Part shown: positions 1-6,029 of the stretch, piece by piece
How positions within the stretch are numbered: position 1 is the stretch's first letter
Layout: every line of letters begins with the position of its first letter
Assembly: GCA_900772715.1 (NCBI GenBank)
Contig: CAAGRN010000048.1
Location: 1-7,766 of the forward strand
Direction of reading: 5' to 3'
DNA from: an uncultured Subdoligranulum sp.
GTDB taxonomy: Bacteria; Bacillota_A; Clostridia; Oscillospirales; Ruminococcaceae
Length of the DNA: 7,766 bases
Notes under the pieces: model-generated
What the model was told of the DNA's origin: nothing
Databases searched by the model: none
Seen by the model: only the letters and a program-made list of their open reading frames with translations
Position numbers and translations under genes: made by a program

Positions 1-185
1 CACCGCCAACCACTTAAAAGACCCACAAGCGCTGAAAGTGCCGCCGCCGCGCTGCCCGCAAGCAGCCGCCCGAACCGGGGGCGCTGGGCGCACAACCCCC
101 CTGCCGCCAGCAGCAAAAAATACGCCGCCAGAAAATTGACCAGCAGCAGGATATCCAAGTAGATGACGGTCTTGATGCTGCCCAC
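1..185 (-). CDS. spoIIGA: Sigma-E processing protease SpoIIGA-like, N-terminal part (runs off left edge)
   Basis: Partial gene; 61 codons are visible and the rest lies beyond position 1. The translation has a short lead, then a strongly hydrophobic segment, YLDILLLVNFLAAYFLLL at residues 9-26, a basic stretch (QRPRFGR, 34-40), and a second small-residue hydrophobic helix (about 41-58). A first membrane helix of the type 'Y-D-LLL-N-AYFLLL' followed by an Arg-rich turn is typical of SpoIIGA, the membrane aspartic protease that activates pro-sigma-E in the mother cell during sporulation. The catalytic domain is outside the window, so the call rests on the N-terminus only. The start is uncertain: GTG at 185 is chosen, with a weak AGGG six bases upstream; GTG at 203 is an in-frame alternative. 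The upstream radical SAM gene points the same way but is cut off by a terminator. Another polytopic membrane protein is possible. Confidence 0.6.
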   Translation of the reverse strand, partial: MGSIKTVIYLDILLLVNFLAAYFLLLAAGGLCAQRPRFGRLLAGSAAAALSALVGLLSGWR

Positions 186-209
186 CCCCTGCCCTATACC
201 CACATTGTA

Positions 210-250
210 TGCCCGCGCCGAAAAGAAAATGCGCAGACCTTGCGCGGGCA
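210..250. repeat. Perfect 9-bp inverted repeat upstream of the SpoIIGA-like gene
   Basis: TGCCCGCGC at 210-218 is exactly the reverse complement of GCGCGGGCA at 242-250, with 23 bases between. A smaller GCGCA/TGCGC hairpin (231-235 with 241-245) competes with it. It sits between the terminator of the radical SAM gene and the start of the SpoIIGA-like gene. It abuts a possible minus-strand -10 element (TACAAT, 204-209), for which I see no good -35. It could be an operator, a leader hairpin or a chance GC-rich pairing. Confidence 0.4.
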
Positions 251-281
251 AAACAAAAAATCCCCCTGCCGAGGCAGGGGG
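251..281 (-). terminator. Intrinsic terminator of the radical SAM gene
   Basis: Read on the minus strand, CCCCCTGC pairs with GCAGGGGG (arms 274-281 and 262-269, loop 270-273). It is followed by a T-rich run, ATTTTTTGTTT (251-261 on the complementary strand). It begins 29 bases after the radical SAM stop codon, so it should end that transcript before the SpoIIGA-like gene. Confidence 0.9.
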
Positions 282-310
282 AAAATGATAGGGAGTAAAA
301 CGAAAAATCG

Positions 311-1732
311 TTATTTGTCGCTGCAGGAGGTGCAGCCCGCGCAGGCGGCGCAGCCGTGGCTTTCGCTCCACAGGCGGTCTGCGGTGGGGGTCCACTGGTC
401 GGCGTAGGGCTTGCAGCGGCGGAACACATCATCGGTGGATTCCGGCTGCTGCATATCGGTGCTGTGGGCGCCGCTGCGCTTGACCATTTCGCCCAGAAGC
501 TCGGGGTTTTCCAGCATCGGGCAGGGGCGCAGGTGGTTGCCGTTGAAGGGCTGACCCTTGTGGTATTCCTTGAACAGGGGCTGCTGCAGGCATTCCAGCA
601 GGCTCTTGTCGTGGATGTTGGCGTTGGAGTAGTGGATAAAGACGCAAGGCTCCACGTCACCGGCGGGGTTGATGTGGGCATACTGACGACCGCCGGCAAT
701 GCAGCCGTCGATGTACTCGCCGTCGTTCTGGAAGTCAATGCAGAAGATGGGCTTGCCGCCGGTGTAGCCGCGGATCTCGCGCACGCGCTTGACCATATAC
801 GCGCGCTGCTCGGCATTGAGCATCAGGTCCACGTTGGCGCCGTCACCGATGGGCATATAGTGGAAGTACCAGTTGAAACGCACACCGTGGCTGATCAGCA
901 TATCCATAAACTCATCGCTGGTAACGGCCTTGTAGTTGGCGCTGGTGTAGCAGATGGAGGTGCCGAACAAAAGCCCGTTCTGCTTCATCAGATCCATCGC
1001 GTGCATAACGCGGTCGTACACGCCGGGACCGCGGCGGTCGTCGGTGGCGTCGCCGATGCCCTCAATGGAGATAAAGAACGCCATATTGCCGACTTCCTTG
1101 ACACGGTCGCAGAACGCCTGGTCGATCAGGGTGCCGTTGGTGAACAGGTGGAACACGGAATTCTGGTGCTTGGCAGCCAGCTTGAACAGATCCTCCTTGC
1201 GGCAGGTCGGCTCGCCGCCGGTACACATATACCAGTGGATGCCCAGCTCCTCGCCCTCGGTGACGATGCGGTCCATATCCTCAAAGCTCAGGTTCAGGCG
1301 GTTGCCGTACTCGGCAGCCCAGCAGCCCTTGCAGTGCAGGTTGCAGGCGGAGGTGGGGTCAAACAGCAAAATCCAGGGCATATTGCAGTCGTACTTTTTG
1401 CGCAGCTCCATAACGTAGTTGTAGCCGGCAAACATACCTTCGTACACAAGGTTGAGGGCGTTCATTTTCAGGATATGGGGGTCGATCTCGTTGATGGCGC
1501 TGTAGGCGTACTGCATCCACTTGCCGTTGGGGTCGGACACAAAGGCGCGGACCTTGTCCCAGTCGGCATCGGGGTAGCGGTGTGCCAGCAGGGGCTGCGC
1601 CATATTGACCAGCTTGACGGCCTGCTCTGCCATATTTTCGGGACCCTTGCCGCGCACGGACTTGATGGCACTGTCAAGGGCGGCGCTGAAGGCAGCGCGC
1701 TCGGCGGCATGGACAATTTTATTCATCGGCAT
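311..1732 (-). CDS. Radical SAM protein with auxiliary-cluster (SPASM/twitch-like) region and Cys-rich tail
   Basis: A 473-aa radical SAM enzyme of unknown substrate. Residues 1-115 form a helical N-terminal domain. The catalytic 4Fe-4S motif is C130-x3-C134-x2-C137 in DPTSACNLHCKGCW, followed by the SAM-binding TGGEP at 171-175 and TNGTL at 198-202. C331, C344 (in GCIAGGR), C363 (in NPAGDVEPC) and C404 (RPCP) look like ligands of an auxiliary Fe-S cluster. The chain ends with C461, C464, C467 and C470, a regular CxxCxxCxxC tail. Family knowledge: such proteins cleave S-adenosylmethionine to a 5'-deoxyadenosyl radical; SPASM/twitch members often modify peptides or small molecules. I recall similar uncharacterised proteins from gut Clostridia. 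No precursor peptide gene is visible nearby. The ATG at 1732 has an AAGGAG nine bases upstream. The gene diverges from a TetR regulator, which may control it, and resembles the 314-aa protein at 2607-3551. Confidence 0.92.
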   Translation of the reverse strand: MPMNKIVHAAERAAFSAALDSAIKSVRGKGPENMAEQAVKLVNMAQPLLAHRYPDADWDKVRAFVSDPNGKWMQYAYSAINEIDPHILKMNALNLVYEGMFAGYNYVMELRKKYDCNMPWILLFDPTSACNLHCKGCWAAEYGNRLNLSFEDMDRIVTEGEELGIHWYMCTGGEPTCRKEDLFKLAAKHQNSVFHLFTNGTLIDQAFCDRVKEVGNMAFFISIEGIGDATDDRRGPGVYDRVMHAMDLMKQNGLLFGTSICYTSANYKAVTSDEFMDMLISHGVRFNWYFHYMPIGDGANVDLMLNAEQRAYMVKRVREIRGYTGGKPIFCIDFQNDGEYIDGCIAGGRQYAHINPAGDVEPCVFIHYSNANIHDKSLLECLQQPLFKEYHKGQPFNGNHLRPCPMLENPELLGEMVKRSGAHSTDMQQPESTDDVFRRCKPYADQWTPTADRLWSESHGCAACAGCTSCSDK

Positions 1733-1741
1733 AATGGGATG

Positions 1742-1747
1742 CTCCTT
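1742..1747 (-). promoter_or_regulatory. Ribosome binding site of the radical SAM gene
   Basis: AAGGAG on the minus strand lies nine bases before the ATG at 1732 and fifteen before a second in-frame ATG at 1726. The spacing favours 1732 as the start. Confidence 0.8.
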
Positions 1748-1806
1748 TTTTGTTCGATGGGCGGATTTGCTTCAATAGCCTTATTGTAAGCTTTTGGGGC
1801 AAAAAA

Positions 1807-1835
1807 AACATAGGCAAATGGCGGGGTTTGTTCAA
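1807..1835 (-). promoter_or_regulatory. Candidate promoter of the radical SAM gene
   Basis: On the minus strand, TTGAAC (1830-1835) and TATGTT (1807-1812) are separated by 17 bases, a plausible but imperfect sigma-A promoter (four of six matches in each box). A second -10-like TACAAT lies closer to the gene at 1783-1788 without a convincing -35. Either could serve. The first abuts the dyad at 1837-1877, which would suit repression by the divergent TetR protein. Confidence 0.4.
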
Positions 1836-1836
1836 G

Positions 1837-1877
1837 TTTGACGATACACAGCGGGCAAAACTGTACAAATCGACAAA
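1837..1877. promoter_or_regulatory. Imperfect dyad between divergent promoters, possible operator
   Basis: TTTGACGAT (1837-1845) and ATCGACAAA (1869-1877) are inverted copies matching at 8 of 9 positions. Inside them, ACAG (1848-1851) and CTGT (1861-1864) also pair, with a slight offset. It lies between the candidate promoters of the radical SAM gene and the tetR-family gene, where a shared operator would be expected. Its arms also resemble the TGNCGA core of Spo0A boxes. No binding is shown; AT-rich intergenic DNA can give such matches by chance. Confidence 0.3.
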
Positions 1878-1909
1878 AGTGTCCAAGGTGCATGGGGCGA
1901 AAAAATCAT

Positions 1910-1939
1910 TTGCAAAGGGCGCATAAGTTGTGATATAAT
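1910..1939 (+). promoter_or_regulatory. Promoter of the TetR-family regulator
   Basis: TTGCAA (1910-1915) and a perfect TATAAT (1934-1939) are 18 bases apart, and TGA immediately precedes the -10 to make an extended -10 element. Transcription would start near 1946, giving a leader of about 30 bases that contains the AAGGAG at 1960-1965, eleven bases before the ATG. Confidence 0.7.
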
Positions 1940-1976
1940 GAGGAAAATTGCATCTTAGGAAGGAGAAACGTCTGCT

Positions 1977-2534
1977 ATGCCCCGATCCAACCAGACCAAG
2001 CGCCTGCTGGCACAAAGCCTGCAGGAAATTATGGTCACGACCCCGCTGGAAAAAATATCAGTCAACGATATTGTGGATCACGCCGGCGTGGGACGCAACA
2101 CCTTTTACTACCATTTTGAGGATAAGTACGATCTGGTAAACTGGTATTTCCAGAACGGCATCACCGGCTTTCTGGTCGAGCGCTCGGCGTACAGCAGCTG
2201 GGACGCTATGCTGGATGCCATTGTGGATTACTTAGAGCAAAACAAGGTATTTTACTGCAACGCCCTTGCCTACACCGGGCAGAACAGTTTGCAGGAATAT
2301 GTGTTTGAGTATCTTTGCTCCATTTTCCGCCAGCGCGCCAAGGAGATGATGCCCACCGCCACACCTGACCAGTGCCTGAACGTGGGGCGTTTTTACGCGG
2401 GCGCGCTGATGGGCGTGCTGATTCCGTGGGCGCTGGGCGGTATGAAAACACGCATTATGCACTCGCCCCAGTGGGTGGATATGCTGCTGCCTGAAAAGCT
2501 GGTCAAGGATCTGCGCGACAGCGTGGCAAAATGA
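1977..2534 (+). CDS. TetR/AcrR-family transcriptional regulator
   Basis: A 185-aa regulator of typical TetR length. Residues 8-53 form the DNA-binding domain: KRLLAQSLQEIM (helix 1), then the helix-turn-helix ISVNDIVDHAGVGRNTFYYH (27-46) followed by FEDKYDLV. The C-terminal half is a helical ligand and dimer domain. NVGRFYAGALMGVLIPWALGGM (135-156, described here by its key residues F139, G142, W151, G155 and M156) resembles the Firmicutes-type TetR C-terminal domain seen in DhaS-like regulators. Members usually repress neighbouring or divergent genes until a small ligand binds. It is transcribed away from the radical SAM gene, and the shared 244-bp region holds a dyad, so control of that enzyme and of itself is the simplest reading. 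The start is supported by the AAGGAG at 1960-1965, though the spacing of eleven is slightly long. The ligand is unknown. Confidence 0.93.
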   Translation: MPRSNQTKRLLAQSLQEIMVTTPLEKISVNDIVDHAGVGRNTFYYHFEDKYDLVNWYFQNGITGFLVERSAYSSWDAMLDAIVDYLEQNKVFYCNALAYTGQNSLQEYVFEYLCSIFRQRAKEMMPTATPDQCLNVGRFYAGALMGVLIPWALGGMKTRIMHSPQWVDMLLPEKLVKDLRDSVAK

Positions 2535-2541
2535 GTATAAC

Positions 2542-2592
2542 AAAAAACCTGCTCTCTGTTTGTCGAAAAGACAGACGGAAAGCAGGTTTTTT
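2542..2592. terminator. Bidirectional intrinsic terminator
   Basis: AAAAAACCTGCT (2542-2553) pairs perfectly with AGCAGGTTTTTT (2581-2592) over 12 bp, with a smaller TGTC/GACA hairpin inside. The A-run and T-run at the ends let it work both ways: for the TetR gene ending at 2534 and for the convergent gene ending at 2607. Confidence 0.9.
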
Positions 2593-2606
2593 ATTGCGGT
2601 AACACG

Positions 2607-3551
2607 TCAGAAGTCAATATTCAGCGGGAAGGTGTACCCCGCGGGCAGGTGCTTGCCCAGCACCGCATACTCGGAAATGTGGCGGTTGAGGTAGCTGGTG
2701 TCCCCCTCCCAGTCCAGCATCAGAACGGGCAAGCCGGTTTCCAGACGACCCGCCACAATGCCGCTGCGCAGCCGCTGCGAGGCTTCGGGCGTGACATCCC
2801 CGTGCCGTGCCAGCATACAGAACAGCGATTCCTGCGCGATGCTCTCGACCCAGTCGGGCTGCAGGATGCTGTCGATCTCGTCCTGCGCTGCCAGCACGGT
2901 CAGCATATACATCATACGGTGCTTTTTCAGGGCGCGGGCGGCAAGGCAAGCTTCGGGCGTAAGCTCCGGCGTGTGCAGCAGGGGCAGCACAACGATGTTC
3001 ATACAGGGCAAAAGCGCTTCAATACAGGCGGGGGTCAGGGTTTCCGGCTCTGCCAGGATGCCAAAGACGCTTTCGGGGTTGGCAAGCGCCAGCGCGGCGG
3101 CGTCGGCGGGGTTACCGCGGGTGGCATCCAGCACCCAGACAAAGCTGCCCTGTCTGGCGGCGGCGGGGACCCGCTCGGCAAGGGCGGTATCGCCGCAGAC
3201 GGCGACCTGCACCCAAGAAAACGGTGCGTGGTCGGCGTCTGCCTGTACCTTCATCTTGCTGGCGCCGTAGATCAACCCGCCGAAGCCGAGGTTGACCCCC
3301 ACGGTGCAGATGCGGTCATCATCCACCGAATCCAGCAGGTTGTGGATCATTGAATAATAGCAGCTGTCGGTGCGCTGCAGGGCTGCCTGCGCACAGGCAA
3401 AAAAATCCTTTTGCTGCGGTTTTTTTGCAAGGGTGGCGCACATATCCACATAGTTGCGCAGCTGGCGGAATCCCCCGCGGCGGATATCCTCCACGGCGCG
3501 GTGGGCAAGGGTCAAGGTAAAGCTGCGTGTGCTGCTGTACTCCACGGCCAT
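2607..3551 (-). CDS. Probable radical SAM-like pseudoenzyme lacking Fe-S cysteines (unknown function)
   Basis: A 314-aa soluble protein that I cannot name. Compared with the radical SAM enzyme at 311-1732 it appears homologous along most of its length. N87-W113 aligns without gaps to residues 94-120 of the enzyme, and G273-P309 aligns without gaps to 326-362 (ten identities in 37, including the shared PAG at 303-305). Between these, NPESVFGILAEPETL (158-172) parallels HQNSVFHLFTNGTL. The segment that would carry CxxxCxxC is deleted after about residue 118, and GGEP is replaced by RGNP (145-148). The auxiliary cysteines are replaced by M278, H291 and L310. The chain ends before the counterpart of C404. 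It should not bind a cluster or cleave SAM; a scaffold, partner or regulatory role is a guess. The ATG at 3551 has only a weak GAGAG nine bases upstream. It is convergent with the TetR gene and lies downstream of mutS2. Confidence 0.72.
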   Translation of the reverse strand: MAVEYSSTRSFTLTLAHRAVEDIRRGGFRQLRNYVDMCATLAKKPQQKDFFACAQAALQRTDSCYYSMIHNLLDSVDDDRICTVGVNLGFGGLIYGASKMKVQADADHAPFSWVQVAVCGDTALAERVPAAARQGSFVWVLDATRGNPADAAALALANPESVFGILAEPETLTPACIEALLPCMNIVVLPLLHTPELTPEACLAARALKKHRMMYMLTVLAAQDEIDSILQPDWVESIAQESLFCMLARHGDVTPEASQRLRSGIVAGRLETGLPVLMLDWEGDTSYLNRHISEYAVLGKHLPAGYTFPLNIDF

Positions 3552-3585
3552 AAACGGTCACTCTCTTTCCTTTGGTCTTGTAATC

Positions 3586-3594
3586 AGTATAGCA
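3586..3594 (-). promoter_or_regulatory. Candidate extended -10 promoter of the 314-aa gene
   Basis: TGCTATACT on the minus strand is a good extended -10 element, 35-43 bases before the ATG at 3551. The expected -35 position has no clear hexamer. No intrinsic terminator is visible after the mutS2 stop (3638), so read-through from mutS2 is also possible. Confidence 0.45.
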
Positions 3595-3637
3595 CAGGGC
3601 GGCGCAAAATCGCCATATACAAAAAGCCGGATTTGTT

Positions 3638-6013
3638 TTACTTCAGCTCCACAACGGTGACGCCGCTCTCCCCCTCGCCGTAGCGCCCGGCGCGGAAGCT
3701 CTTGACCGCCTTGTGGGTGCGCAGATGCTTTTGGATGGCGGTGCGCAACGCGCCGGTGCCGTTGCCGTGGATGATATACAGCGTGTGCTGGGCGCGCAGC
3801 ATACCGCTGTCCAAAAATTTATCCACCTCGTTCAGCGCTTCGTCCACCGTGTAGCCCAGCAGGTTCAGCTCCATACTGGTTTTGCGGCTGCTGTCCAGCT
3901 GCACGCGGGAGCTGTTGCGGCGGGGCTGCGGCGCGGGGCGCTTGTCCATTTTGGCGGGGGCGCACAAGCCGGAAAGCGGCACCTTGGTTTTCATAATACC
4001 GGCGCGCACCTCCACCATACCGCTGCGGTCGGGGCGTGCGGTGACGGTGGCAAGCTGGTTCAGCTCGGCGATCATAACCTCCTGCCCGATCTGCACGTCC
4101 TTGAGCGGTACAAAGTCGCGGGCAGCCTGTGGCTTGGCGGCGGTCTTTTTCAAAAGCCCCTCGGTATCCTTGCGGGCAATTTCCCGGGCGCGCACGGCGC
4201 GCTGGGCGGCGCTGGTTTTTTCATCCTTCTGGATGCGGCGCAGCTCGTCGGTCAGGTTGTACGCCTCGTTCTGCACGTTCTGCACAAGCTCGTTGGCGCG
4301 GCGGCGGGCGTTTTCCAGCTCCTCCTGCCCTTGGCGGATCAGCTCATCGCGCTTTTTCTCGGCGCTTTCCAGCGCGTGTTCGGCGTCATAGCGCGCTTTT
4401 TCGGCGTCGTCCTGCGCCGCCTTGAGCTGCAATTTCAAATCGTCCAGCTGGGCAAGGACACTGTCCAGCCGCTTGTCGTCGTTGGACATATGGCTGCGGG
4501 CGGCGTCGATGATGCTGGCGGGGATGCCCAGCTTGGCGCTGATCAAAAAGGCGTTGGACTTGCCCGGCACGCCGACGCTGAGCTTATAGGTGGGCATCAG
4601 CGTTTCTACGTTGAATTCGCAGCTGGCGTTGACCACGCCGGGCGTTTCCAGCGCATAGACCTTCATCTCGGCATAGTGGGTGGTCGCCATCAGCAGGCTG
4701 CCTTGGCGGCGCAGCTGCTCCAGAATGCTGACTGCCAGCGCCGCGCCCTCGGCGGGGTCGGTGCCGGCGCCCAGCTCGTCCAGCAGCACCAGCGAGCCGC
4801 GGCGGGCGATCTGCAAAATAGAACCGATGCGCTTCATATGACCGGAGAAGGTCGAAAGGCTCTGCTCAATGCTTTGCTCGTCACCGATGTCCACAAGGTA
4901 CTCATCAAAATGGCAGACGGTGCTGCTCTCGTGCGCGGGGATCAAAAAGCCGTACTGCGCCATAGCGTTGAGCAGCCCGGCGGTTTTCAGCGACACAGTC
5001 TTGCCGCCGGTGTTGGGGCCGGTGATGACCAGCGTGTCGTACTCGTCACCCAAGGAAATATCCACAGGTACGACCTTTTTCTTGTCGATCAGCGGGTGGC
5101 GGGCTTTGTTCAGCTTAAAGCGCACACTGTCGCTGACGGCGGGCATAAAGGCGTTTTGCTCCACGGCAAGGCGCGCCTTTGCCAGCAGCAGGTCAATTTG
5201 CAGCATGGCATCATAGCTGTAACTGAACTGCGGCTCTAAGCTGCCCACCTGCGCCGAGAAGGAGGACAAAATGCGGGTGATCTCCTCCTGCTCCTGTGCG
5301 CGCAGCTGCATGATGCGGGCGTTGGCTTCGACCACGGCGGTCGGCTCAACAAAGACGGTGGCGCCGGTGCTGGAAACATCGTGGATGACGCCGCCCACCT
5401 CGCCGCGGTACTCGGCGCGCACCGGCACGACATAGCGACCATTGCGCAGGGAAACCACGGCGTCCTGCAAAAATTTGTTGGTGGTGGAATTTCTGATGAT
5501 GGCATCCAGCTTGGTGCGGATGGAATCCTCGGTCTGGCGTATCTTACGGCGCAGGTCGCTCAGGGTGACGCTGGCGGTGTCCGCCATTTCGTCCGGGGAA
5601 AGAATGCTTTCGGAAATCTGGCGCTCCAACACGGGCTGGGGTGCCAGCGCATAAAAAAGGTCGTCGGTAGGCAGCATTTCATGCTCGCTCAAGCCGTACC
5701 ACTGGTTCAGCCCCGCAAAATTGCGCAGCGTGGCGGCAATTTCCAGCAGCTCGCCCATGGACAGAATGCCGCCCTTCTGGGCGTGCGCCACAACGCGGCG
5801 CACCTCGTTGACGCTGCCGAAGCGCGGGCTGCCGTTTTTGATGAGCAGCGCGTTGACGGCGTTGGTCTGCGCCAGCGCGTAGCGCTCCTCCTCCACCGTG
5901 TCAAAGGGCTGCAGGGCTTGCATCAGGGCTTTGGTTTCGCGGCAGGTGCAAAGCTGCACGGCGCGCGCCAGAACCTTGTCGAGTTCTAAGGTGGTTTTAT
6001 AGGCTGTATCCAT
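3638..6013 (-). CDS. mutS2: MutS2, endonuclease-type DNA mismatch/recombination and ribosome-rescue ATPase
   Basis: A 791-aa protein, full length for the family. Residues 1-300 are the core and clamp helices. The ABC-type ATPase has Walker A GPNTGGKT (332-339), STFSGHM (387-393), Walker B LVLLDELGAGTDP (408-420) and the H-loop TTHY (444-447). A long charged coiled coil follows (about 510-625), then a KOW-like region (635-683) and a C-terminal Smr domain (714-791) with HGNGTGALR (749-757). MutS2 lacks the MutS mismatch-recognition domain; family members suppress homologous recombination or split collided ribosomes. Oddly, the Smr LDLR motif tied to nuclease activity reads LNLL (716-719), so hydrolysis of nucleic acid is doubtful. 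The ATG at 6013 follows recO by 16 nt, and its GGAG overlaps the recO stop (spacing 13). Upstream in frame there is a stop and no better start. Confidence 0.96.
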   Translation of the reverse strand: MDTAYKTTLELDKVLARAVQLCTCRETKALMQALQPFDTVEEERYALAQTNAVNALLIKNGSPRFGSVNEVRRVVAHAQKGGILSMGELLEIAATLRNFAGLNQWYGLSEHEMLPTDDLFYALAPQPVLERQISESILSPDEMADTASVTLSDLRRKIRQTEDSIRTKLDAIIRNSTTNKFLQDAVVSLRNGRYVVPVRAEYRGEVGGVIHDVSSTGATVFVEPTAVVEANARIMQLRAQEQEEITRILSSFSAQVGSLEPQFSYSYDAMLQIDLLLAKARLAVEQNAFMPAVSDSVRFKLNKARHPLIDKKKVVPVDISLGDEYDTLVITGPNTGGKTVSLKTAGLLNAMAQYGFLIPAHESSTVCHFDEYLVDIGDEQSIEQSLSTFSGHMKRIGSILQIARRGSLVLLDELGAGTDPAEGAALAVSILEQLRRQGSLLMATTHYAEMKVYALETPGVVNASCEFNVETLMPTYKLSVGVPGKSNAFLISAKLGIPASIIDAARSHMSNDDKRLDSVLAQLDDLKLQLKAAQDDAEKARYDAEHALESAEKKRDELIRQGQEELENARRRANELVQNVQNEAYNLTDELRRIQKDEKTSAAQRAVRAREIARKDTEGLLKKTAAKPQAARDFVPLKDVQIGQEVMIAELNQLATVTARPDRSGMVEVRAGIMKTKVPLSGLCAPAKMDKRPAPQPRRNSSRVQLDSSRKTSMELNLLGYTVDEALNEVDKFLDSGMLRAQHTLYIIHGNGTGALRTAIQKHLRTHKAVKSFRAGRYGEGESGVTVVELK

Positions 6014-6029
6014 ACAGGGTCAAGTTCTC

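Noticed and set aside
356..1789. 477-aa plus-strand open frame, longer than the gene it opposes
   Set aside because: It lies antisense to the radical SAM gene, whose motifs and ribosome site are clear. The composition is rich in Val, Ala, Gly and His, as expected of a GC3-driven antisense shadow, and no domain is recognisable.
1719..2015. 98-aa minus-strand frame through the divergent control region, considered as a possible precursor peptide or leader for the radical SAM enzyme
   Set aside because: It starts with TTG inside the TetR gene with no ribosome site, overlaps both flanking gene starts and covers the promoters.
2560..2568. Perfect Spo0A-box-like TTGTCGAA
   Set aside because: It lies in the loop of the bidirectional terminator, not near a promoter, so a chance match is the simplest explanation.
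3601..3637. Possible terminator after mutS2
   Set aside because: Only a four-base GGCG/CGCC stem is seen (3601-3614), with no following T-run; I do not call a terminator here.
3713..5239. 508-aa plus-strand open frame
   Set aside because: Antisense to mutS2, with low-complexity Gln/Val/Gly/His composition and no motif; a shadow of the GC-rich coding strand.
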